A DNA stretch of 64,000 bases from Bedellia somnulentella (lineage: Eukaryota; Arthropoda; Insecta; Lepidoptera; Bedelliidae). Numbering within the stretch: the first letter of the stretch is position 1; the number at the start of each line of letters is the position of its first letter. Below are positions 56,284 to 64,000 of the stretch, piece after piece. The stretch lies in the NCBI GenBank assembly GCA_963576735.1, contig OY755197.1, positions 4,414,501 to 4,478,500 on the forward strand, in the 5' to 3' direction. The translations under genes and the position numbers were made by a program. The notes beneath the pieces are model-generated. The model worked only from the letters and a program-made list of their open reading frames with translations. It was not told where the DNA came from and made no database searches.

Positions 56284-56747
56284 TTTATGTAAAGCCCTCT
56301 TTAATTTATCAGTCTACACTAAAATACAACCACAAACTCGATAGTCTTCCCCTTAACAATATGCACACTGCGTTCGAAGCAAAGTCAGTGTGAATCATTT
56401 ATTATTGGATTACAACGTTTAGTTGTCACATGAATGTATACAGATAACTTATAGATAGCCAGTCTGTACGTTTCTCGGTGAGAAAATATTTCTTTCTTTG
56501 CGTCTTACAACACTACTTTTGTTAGTCATACATAGAAACAATTTGAATTCAATGTTTTACGATGTATGGAATGAGAAACACAATATAGTCTAATACTTTC
56601 CTGTACTCATGGCTATAAATTGCTAAAAGGAATAGGCTTTTAAGTAAGAGCTGAGTAATAAGTAACTTTTGGGCGATGTGACATAATCCTCGCCAGGCGA
56701 TGTGGCTGGCCAGAGCTCAATTGGTAGGGAGAGCTTATTAGTGATAT
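56284..56747. other. Mostly unrecognised, with a family A trace
   Basis: TACTCATGGCTATAAATTGC at 56602-56621 is a minus-strand family A tail. ACTTTTGGGCGATGTGACAT near 56658 may be another A scrap. GCTCAATTGGTAGGGAGAGC near 56715 resembles a tRNA D arm but has no B box. Confidence 0.45.
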
Positions 56748-57015
56748 ATGTACTAGCTGATCCGACAGACTTCGTACTGTCAAATTTGCTTATGACAAAG
56801 CGTAAGGCGTTTTTCCGGTACTCTTAGTTCAATCAGGCGTGAATATTTTATTGGTCAATTTTTTCCGGGATAAAAAGTATCCTATGTTACAATTTGGGTC
56901 ATTATCTAGCATTCTCCCAAATAACATTCATATACATTATGTTTTTGCCTCAAACACACAAACATCAAAACATCTAAACTTTCTTATTTATAATATTAAT
57001 TAGATTTATAGTATA
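56748..57015 (+). mobile_element. Lepidopteran 'TACTAGCTG' interspersed repeat
   Basis: TACTAGCTGATCCGACAGAC, TTCGTACTGTCAA, CCGGGATAAAAAGTATCCTA, AAACATCTAAACTTTC and TTTATAATATTAATTAGAT appear in the order known from abundant butterfly and moth repeats. I cannot tell from sequence alone whether it is Helitron-like or a MITE. It has no coding capacity. Confidence 0.75.
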
Positions 57016-57225
57016 TTAGTGAATAAAAAAATGATTGCATTGAACCACAGTATTGTTTGATAAACCTGTGCTAACATTATATATTCTGTGGTTGAACAAA
57101 ACACATGTTGGCTACTACCGTGATAGGAGCCAAACCTGACGCCTTAAATTGAGCTCTGAAAACGAAATCTTAATTTACGGATACTCAGTCGATTCCAGCC
57201 TGCAATATCCTATCAAACAACGACG

Positions 57226-57440
57226 ACAACATCCGTAGCCGAGTGGATAGGTGACTTAGCTTCTCGGTCCGGATATTGTGGGTTCGATCCCCGCTGAGAA
57301 CAGCATTTATGTGATAAGCATAGATGATTGTTTCTTACTCTTGGATATTATTTATATGTATTTTATATAATATTAAAAATATCTTTGCGTTAGTATCCCA
57401 TAATAAAGGTATTTGTTAGATTGGGTCTAACTTGATCTGT
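57226..57440 (+). mobile_element. SINE family D
   Basis: CATCCGTAGCCGAGTGGATA, GGGTTCGATCCCCGCTGAGA, TTTCTTACTCTTGGATATTA, GGGTCTAACTTGATCTGT; second copy of the family at 19929-20142. Confidence 0.85.
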
Positions 57441-57738
57441 ATATGAATATAAAAAAAACTGGGTTGAATTATAACTTCTACTTTCATTATTGTTAACACT
57501 ACTATTATCGCCTTACACGTACTTACCGTCTTTACCACAAACACTATACAGGCGATTGGGTTTGATGGGAAAATTGTTTGCGGTGAGTTTTATCGTTTCG
57601 AATTTGTATTGATCTTTCTACTTCGATGCTAGAGAATGTATATGGATAGGGGTGAGTAGTTATATTTTTTAACGAGAAATTGGCAGTGTAGTTTTATGTA
57701 AAGTAATTGGCGACAATGTGTACAAAAACAATGTTTCC
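57441..57738. other. No gene recognised
   Basis: AT-rich. Confidence 0.5.
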
Positions 57739-57986
57739 CGTGTACTGCCGGCTTGGAATGTCACTACCCCTTTCTACTCGAGGGTGTCGTAAGAGACGAA
57801 TAAGGGTATGGGGCTTTTTTGAGTGGTTTCTGGCGATGTGGTTGGGGACCCAATACCAACAATACTTCATTTATAACATTCATCATTCATCTTATCAACT
57901 TCAAAATGTGGCTGAGGAGTTTCTAGCTCTGAAGCTCTGCTTACCCCTTTTTCGGATTTATAGCCGTGACTATGTGTATGCATGTG
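57739..57986 (+). mobile_element. SINE family A (CACGG subtype)
   Basis: CCGTGTACTGCCGGCTTGGA, GGGTGTCGTAAGAGACGAAT, TTCAAAATGTGGCTGAGGAG, ATAGCCGTGACTATGTG. Confidence 0.88.
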
Positions 57987-58047
57987 AAATGTTTGCTCAG
58001 AGTTAAGTTTAAATATATCTTTTCCCTTATATATACTTGATACTATG

Positions 58048-58085
58048 AAACTGAAGGGCGAGCCGACTCGCACTTGGTAATTTTT
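58048..58085 (+). repeat. 3'-end scrap of the second-type GTCY MITE
   Basis: GAAGGGCGAGCCGACTCGCA, CTTGGTAATTTTT corresponds to the terminal block at 40915-40952. Confidence 0.65.
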
Positions 58086-60382
58086 CTAATCTTCCATGTT
58101 ACTTGAAGCCTGGCCATGCTACTAGTGTATAAATATACCAAGATGAAACCAACCATATGATAACTTCGCACCTCTCCCAGTTTATATGTCAACCGACTAC
58201 AGTGATTAATGTTAATAATATCGTCTCTCGGACCCTCGAAATGCTATTAACGATTTATTTTTAATTCGTACATTTAAATCGAAAATACTTGCGTTGTAAC
58301 TCTTTCGACACAACGCGGATGAGGTCAGAATATCGTGAAGTTGTAGTTATCTTCAGTTTAATTTCAATAATATTTTGGCTTATAAACCGAAAATCGCTTG
58401 GTATTTTTTACTGTTGCATCTGGGGGATAAGGAAATTCACATATTTTTTTAGGCATCTATTATGAAAGTAATAACTTAATTTAATTCACATTCACCTTTG
58501 AGAGGATTGCCTTTTTGATTTGAGTGAGACCTAAGTTTGTGCTTATACCTAATTATCTTAAATTGCAGTTTATTGTTGCCGCTCAAAATGTTTATTATAT
58601 CTTAGTATAGTAGTATAATCATCGTTTTTGTGTACCTTTAAAGTTATGAAATAGAATCGATTTTTTTCTGTTGCAAATCATTGTATGTAAATATTATAGT
58701 CCCTAACTCCGTGGAACCACTTATGGAAATAAATAAAAAAAGTTTTTTATTGTTCTATAATGTTATAGCGACCACAAGCAAACAAGATCTAGTCGTAAAT
58801 TAAAACGAATCAAGACACCAATTATACAATAAATTCCGTATACCCAACATCACGCACCACGGTTATAAAACAAACACTAAATTAAACAATTAATTTGAAA
58901 TCGGTCGAAAATCGGCTAGTTAAGGCCATAAATAACCGAAAAACAGTCCGTCCGTTACACGTTACACCTTAGCCTTTTTATTACTTTTTTATATTCGTTT
59001 GGCGCTTGTTTTATATATATTGGACTTCCTTAGCCGTGGGTTGAATTTAGCCGAATTCGGGTGGGACGGGTGGTATTCGGACTCAGTGGTTATAATTCTG
59101 ATCCAAGAAACCATAATTCATTTACACCAAAATTTTCTCCTATGCGCACGTCTAAATAACCAAATGAGCATCCGAAACCACTTTTAGTTGTGTTGTTTAA
59201 AATGGTGACGCAATTTTAATTTATGGTTAGACTACCTTGAAGTCTTGTTAAATACTACCCATTGTTTTTTTACCCCTAAGCCAATGAGAACTCATTTAAA
59301 TAGAGAAGAAAATAATGATGTCAATATGACCAACAAAAGTCAGAACATTGAATCAACTAATCAGAATGTTTTGTTAGCAACTTTTGTACTAAACTACTTT
59401 TGGTTTTAAATTCTCTATGCCCTAAACCAAGGTTTTCGACGCTACAAAAGTAAGTAGAATAAATAAAAAGCACTTAGGTGTTTTTTTGTTTGAGCAGATC
59501 AGCAGAACTAGAAAATTATCTTCTTTTCGGTTATTTGATACATAACAACTTCAACAAACAACTTCATAAACAGAAGCTTTATATCTCCTCGGACAAACAT
59601 TTAATCAAGATACGGGTTCTTCATACATAGGTTCTATTCTATTATTATTTGTCTTGATAGTACGACACATACGATACTTTAATATGTAAAATAGTAGATT
59701 GAATTTCCATCTAAAGTTATCGATTCGACAACTCATTTAAACAGAATTGTTATACGTTTCAGATTTAGTAGTCAGCGTTGAATGCGATCTAGTAATAAAG
59801 TGCTAACAAAAATAAATGCAGCGTGAATAAAGACGAATATATTTTGTCTATTTTGATTTAACACTGATTGTGGACTGTGGTCTATGTAAGTAACTAATTA
59901 TAGAGACGACAGGCGAACGATAAAATTGTAAATCGTTTTACTTGGATAAGGAATACATAAAGGAGTTTTATTCCGGATTTTTTGGCCTAAATATCCAAAC
60001 CCGATAATATTTGTGTGTAGGAAGACTTATACTTGGTTTTTGTAACATTTTCAAATTATCTATATTTTAATATTGAGATTTTTATGAAATTGCAATGTTT
60101 ATTTACAATATTCCTTCTTTGCTTACATTTTTAATTGAAGTTCAGTTTAGTATGTTTGCTATCATCGCGATTTGTACCCTCACAAGCTTTCATCATTTTC
60201 ATTCAATCATTAAAAGCCTTAAGAGACTAGACAATAAAATATGTATGAATCAAGACATTGTTTAAATACTCAATTCGTTTGTATTGACACGAACTCATTC
60301 GTACAACATTACCAACGCCCCCGTACACAATAGTTAGTATAGCGGCGGTGCGGGGACTTAACTATTATCTAGTCTTAGTAGT
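58086..60382. other. 2.3 kb without recognised features
   Basis: AT-rich, single-copy-looking. 59020-59085 is slightly GC-richer with no recognisable ORF. Confidence 0.5.
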
Positions 60383-60391
60383 GGTTTCATT

Positions 60392-61135
60392 TTTTTTTTT
60401 TTTTTTATTAACCTATTGTGTCCCACTGCTGGGCAAAGGTCTCTCCCTGGATTTTCCATTCATCCCTGCTTTGGGCCTGCTCTCTCCAATCTTTTCGAAA
60501 AGAGTCCAGGTCATCCCGCCATCTCCTTCTTGGTCTGCCTCTGCGCCGGCGGCCGTTGCTAGGAACCCATTGGGTTACATTTTTAGCCCACCTGTCCGGC
60601 GGCATACGGCAGACATGCCCCGCCCAGTCCCACTTCAATTTGGCTGTCTTAGCACCCACGTCGGCTATTTGAGTTTTGGAGCGCAGGTCGGTGTTACGAA
60701 TGCGGTCTGTTCGCTTCACACCCAAAATACTGCGCTCAATCGCTCTCTGGCACACCTTGAGTTTGGACTTCTGAGACTCAGTTAGTGACCATGTCTGTGC
60801 ACCGTAAGTTAGGACAGGCAGGATACACATATCAATGAGTTTACGCTTCAGGGACAAAGGTAAGTCGCCCTTCATTAGCGACTTCATGGACCAGAAGCTC
60901 TTCCAGGCGTTTTCAATCCTTCGATCGATCTCCTTGTCCTGTCTGGATTCGAAGGACGCTATCTGGCCCAAGTAAATGTACTCATCGACGTATTGTATTT
61001 CCTGCCCATCTACCTCAACCCTACGTTTTGTGCTATTGGTCATAACTTTCGTCTTCGACCGGTTCATCATCAGTCCAACCTCAAGGCTTGCCGTGGATAG
61101 CTCTCGCAACATTCGTTGGAGCTCGGGTGCTGAGA
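60392..61135 (-). mobile_element. 5'-truncated RTE-like LINE with poly(A) tail and target duplication
   Basis: GGTTTCATT is present at 60383-60391 and 61136-61144. On the minus strand the element starts in mid-ORF (CTCTCAGCACCCGAGCTCC). It ends GGTTAAT followed by about 18 A (60392-60409). Length 744 bp. Open frame, clean duplication and long A run indicate a recent insertion. The tail differs from the (TATG)n of family R. Confidence 0.9.
60408..61135 (-). pseudogene. RTE-like endonuclease-reverse transcriptase, C-terminal part
   Basis: Open from the truncation point to TAA at 60410-60408, about 242 codons with no native start (first ATG at 61112). In order, numbered from that ATG: LMMNRSKTKVMTN near residue 15; QEIQYVDEYIYLGQ near 40; RRIENAWKSFWSMKSL near 65; LIDMCILPVLTYGAQTWSL near 95; KVCQRAIERSILGVKRTDRI near 120. 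Then LKWDWAGHVCRMPPDRW, GRRRRGRPRRRWRDDL and GETFAQQWDTIG at the end. This matches the thumb and C-terminal part of insect RTE-like LINE proteins. The endonuclease and RT catalytic motifs (including F/YADD) are missing, so it is inactive. The clade is not certain without a tree. Confidence 0.85.
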
Positions 61136-61215
61136 GGTTTCATTGATAAACTAAAAAAAATAAGTTCATAAACTCAGGGATATAATTATATTATATTGTT
61201 ATTATAATAATTATA

Positions 61216-61585
61216 GCAACCGTGATAGCCCAGTGGGTAGAACACTCGGTTTTCGTGCAAACGACTAGTGTTCAAATCCTGGGTCGGGCCTTCACCAATT
61301 TGTCTTTTCTAAAGACATATGTGTGGTTAATTTATCATGGTTGTTAACGGTGAGGGAAAACATCGTGAGGAAACCCACATGGCTGAGTTGCACTTAGTCA
61401 TGTGACAGTGTATTCGGACAAAACGGCGATAGGCCTGCCCCCTATCACGTGAGTACACTGTCCATGCAAAACGTGGGTACTCTGAACACCAGGTGACAAA
61501 GTCACGTGATGTTCAGAAGTATTAGTACCTCTGCCAACCCTTTCGGGGATATTCGGCGTGAACGTTTATGTTATGTTATGTTATG
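61216..61585 (+). mobile_element. SINE family C, full length, with 11 bp target duplication
   Basis: TAATAATTATA at 61205-61215 and 61586-61596 fixes the ends. The element starts GCAACCGTGATAGCCCAGTG and ends CGTTTATGTTATGTTATG. Length 370 bp. A box TAGCCCAGTGGGTAG, B box GTGTTCAAATCC. This is the best reference copy of head type 1. Confidence 0.95.
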
Positions 61586-61649
61586 TAATAATTATAATGA
61601 TAACCTGATTACATTACATTAGACATTTAAATCTAAAATACAGGCAAGG

Positions 61650-61785
61650 TCCGAAATATGACTGTATGAAACGATGGTAAATAGAAATGCAGCTCGAGGG
61701 ATTAACCAGGATCGTACGAAGAGGCGATCGATTATCCCTATATACCCCAATTGGGGCTGACAGCGTGAGCATGTATATGTATGTA
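61650..61785 (+). mobile_element. LINE family R, 3' end, decayed
   Basis: GGGATTAACCAGGATCGTAC, AGGCGATCGATTATCCCTAT, TACCCCAATTGGGGCTGACA, GCGTGAGCATGTATATG. Confidence 0.75.
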
Positions 61786-62084
61786 TTTTAAAATAAAAAA
61801 AATAATGTTTGCAACCATGTAACTGTACCTACGTTACATCGCGACCTTTAGTATGTATGAATGGTGAACACAAATTATTTCATTAGCCATCTTAGGTGCA
61901 CTGGTAACGATCGACCCAAACATATTTCGCGACATCATAAAATTATACGTAACAGGAATTATAAAACGCTTTTTTTGCAACATTGTTGCCTAAATTACGT
62001 GCATTGGTTTGTAAGTAAACGGAAATCTTAATTTGTTATGTCACACTCACACATACATACGTTAGGACGTGATAGTAATTATCT

Positions 62085-62314
62085 TACATACATTTACACA
62101 TTGCAATATATCTCTAAAGAGGTAACCAGAACCTCAGAATTCAAAATTCTACAGCACTTTAAAAGATGAGCGAGTGCTGTAAAATAAATTGTGATGGGTC
62201 TTCGGCCACATTGTCCAACAATCGCTTGAAATGTCCCAAACCCTTAAGTCGCCTCTTACGACACCCGTGGGCAGAAAGAGGTCGTGACATTCTAAGCCGG
62301 CACTACACGGCGTT
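62085..62314 (-). mobile_element. SINE family A (CACGG subtype)
   Basis: TACATACATTTACACATTGC, GATGGGTCTTCGGCCACATT, GTCGCCTCTTACGACACCCG, GCCGGCACTACACGGC. Confidence 0.86.
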
Positions 62315-63120
62315 ACGAGTATTTTTGGTTGTGACATTATATATTTTAACAATCAAATTCATAACGAACGTTATAAATTATTTTTATCAGTTTCAAATTT
62401 GCCTCGCCCGTCACCGAACCTAAATACACCGAAGCCTATTCAACTTTCTACACCACGAAGCTAGCGTCTCGTATTAGTATTCTCAAACCGCAGTGGAGGA
62501 CATCCATAAATCACAATGAGTACAGATACTCGTATAAGGGCTTCGTGGCGACCAAATGTGACGCCGACGTGGCCGTCCGGCTAGCGATTATGGTTCACCA
62601 CTGGGAGATAAGCTAGTCATGATAGTTTGGGATGAGGATAATCGTTGATTGGTTACTTATTCTTGTGAATATGATTTGAAAAGAGAGTAGAGGCGTCAGA
62701 GCCTTCGAAACAAATATCTTAAGTAAGTCACTCCTGAAAGTTATGATAATAAAGTGGTCTACAACAAATATTATTATATCGCCACACTAGTACTATTAAA
62801 AAGGTCCAGTAGTTCTGATTTGCTTTGCAATGATGGTTGGATTAATTTATGAAGAATAAAGCTTTCATTTCTCTATACCATTTTTTGGATCAGAAAAATA
62901 TAAACTATACATGATATTGAAAGACGATATAATGAAAGACTTGATATTAGCATTCACAAATCAGAATAAATATATACAAAAATACAAAAATCTTTTTTCG
63001 GTTTCATGTGTTTTTACGAGAGTATAAGGTTGGAGCCCCCTTTTAAGTAAATAAATACCTGTGCCAGGTAATATAAACCTTAAAAAGCAACCTTTGACCA
63101 GTTTCTTATCAAATAATAAC
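62315..63120. other. No gene recognised
   Basis: 62500-62590 is CG-richer (CGACGTGGCCGTCCGGCTAGCG) without an ORF of note; the rest is AT-rich. Confidence 0.5.
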
Positions 63121-63352
63121 ATACATACATACATACATATTCTCACGCCGTTAGTTCCCATTGGGGTAGGCAGAGACTATCGATCGCCATTTTGTACGAT
63201 CCTGGCAAACCTCTCTGGCTTCGTTTACGTCCATCAATCTTTTCATACATGCTCTTTTATTCTTCATACTGCGGACACCTGCCTTTTTGAGCACATTTTC
63301 TATTTGATCCAAATGTGTCCTCCGTAGTCGTCCTCTACTAACATTGACATAA
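63121..63352 (-). mobile_element. LINE family R, best-preserved 3' end
   Basis: The minus strand encodes RLRRTHLDQIENVLKKAG, RSMKNKRACMKRLMDVNEA and REVCQDRTKWRSIVSAYPNG. Then a stop, CGGCGTGAGAATATG and (TATG)n. The C-terminal codons TACCCCAATGGG form the terminal hairpin shared with families A and C. The 3' UTR is only a few bases long before the tail. The 5' part is lost. Confidence 0.85.
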
Positions 63353-63724
63353 CTATCAAAATATATATTATTTGATATATTATTCAATATGTAATATCAA
63401 AAAATTGTAACCAATGTTATATTATAGCTACATATTATATCTCTCACAAGTTGCTTAGCCTGAAATCGTGGCTAATAAATCTAATAGTCCTATTCATAAG
63501 TTTACGAGGTGTCCTTTCCGGACTATCCTCAGTAATTAATAGTGTTTAATTTGTTTGGAGGACATATTTCTTCTGCCAACACTAGGCCTACATTCACGCA
63601 ATTAATTAATGGATAGGCTAGGCAGGATAATATGTTATAAGTTATAAGGGTTAATGAAAAAAAAAACATTTAACTAAGAAATGTTTGGTGGCGGTATGTA
63701 TAGTATGGTGCAACTCAACTTAAC
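63353..63724. other. No gene recognised
   Basis: AT-rich. Confidence 0.5.
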
Positions 63725-63815
63725 TCAATTGTTCACAACATCACGTGACATCGCCACCTGGTGGTCAAAGTACCCACATATCACTTGGACAGAGTATTCA
63801 CATGATAGCATGGTG
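63725..63815 (-). repeat. SINE family C, internal fragment
   Basis: ACATCACGTGACATCGCCAC, CTGGTGGTCAAAGTACCCAC and TTGGACAGAGTATTCAC match the C body in reverse. Confidence 0.65.
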
Positions 63816-63920
63816 CAATGATTTGGTAATTTTTATTTCAGTTTGCTTTTATGTGTATCCTATTTATTTGTTTAAATATACAATCCCCATAGTCAATAAA
63901 TAAATACATTTTTATTTCTT

Positions 63921-64000
63921 ATACATACATACATATAATCACGGCTATAAATCCCTTAACGGGGTAGCCAGAGCTTTCGAATGAGAAATTCCTCAGCCAC
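63921..64000 (-). mobile_element. SINE family A, cut by window end
   Basis: (CATA)n, TAATCACGGCTATAAATCCC, CTTAACGGGGTAGCCAGAGC and CCTCAGCCAC continue past the window. Confidence 0.9.

Noticed and set aside
56700..56740. tRNA-like D arm GCTCAATTGGTAGGGAGAGC
   Set aside because: No B box or acceptor pairing follows; probably a decayed repeat scrap.
60348..60785. 145-codon plus-strand ORF with a hydrophobic start
   Set aside because: It begins in the poly(A)/poly(T) tail of the LINE and runs antisense to its reverse transcriptase.

Overview
This window looks like AT-rich, gene-poor nuclear DNA of a moth or butterfly (Lepidoptera). The evidence is its repeats: (GTCY)n-bearing MITEs, several tRNA-headed SINEs, RTE-like and Jockey-like LINE remnants, an insect piggyBac element and the 'TACTAGCTG' repeat. 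There is no prokaryotic gene layout, no real tRNA or rRNA gene, and no complete host gene. Most of it is probably intronic or intergenic. A few short pieces could be host exons or promoters, all weakly supported.

Repeat families, with labels used below. Family A: a ~250 bp SINE-like element starting GCYGTGTAGTG and ending CCGTGAGTATATG(TATG)n; about 40 full or partial copies, roughly one per 1.6 kb. Family B: a SINE with a GACACGG...CTGTGTC tRNA-like head. Family C: a ~370 bp tRNA-headed SINE ending GGCGTGAACGTTTATG(TTATG)n. Family D: a SINE with a class II (Ser/Leu-like) tRNA head. Family R: an RTE-like LINE seen only as 3' ends, with a (TATG)n tail. A, C and R share the same last ~45 nt (a CCCC/GGGG hairpin, then GGCGTGA, then a TATG-type tail), which suggests that A and C borrow the machinery of R.

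Layout. 1-9 kb: a GTCY MITE, family A and C copies, a GC-rich 5'-truncated Jockey-like reverse transcriptase (6.0-7.2 kb) and a decayed RTE reverse transcriptase (8.2-8.7 kb). 9-18.5 kb: dense A, C and R copies, a 615 bp long-inverted-repeat element (15.2-15.8 kb), a second GTCY element and a nested A-in-A insertion with a clear target duplication. 18.5-28 kb: D and B SINEs, two inverted B pairs, and a more GC-rich unique segment at 22.6-23.3 kb. 28.1-30.1 kb: a piggyBac element with intact ends, TTAA duplication, an intron and a transposase lacking its catalytic centre. 30-46 kb: mostly unrecognised DNA with scattered A and C copies, a signal-peptide-like ORF (39.0 kb), a second type of GTCY MITE (40.3-41.0 kb) and a promoter-like island (42.2-42.45 kb). 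46-52 kb: a CpG-rich segment with clustered CGATA motifs, and a 513 bp terminal-inverted-repeat element carrying the start of a MADF-domain gene (49.9-50.4 kb). 52-64 kb: more A, B, C, D and R copies and an RTE-like LINE with poly(A) tail and target duplication (60.4-61.1 kb).

The only inferred functional link is parasitic: SINE families A and C appear built to use the reverse transcriptase of family R. The piggyBac and MADF elements are non-autonomous and would need enzymes supplied from elsewhere. All family assignments come from reading the sequence; no database search was possible.
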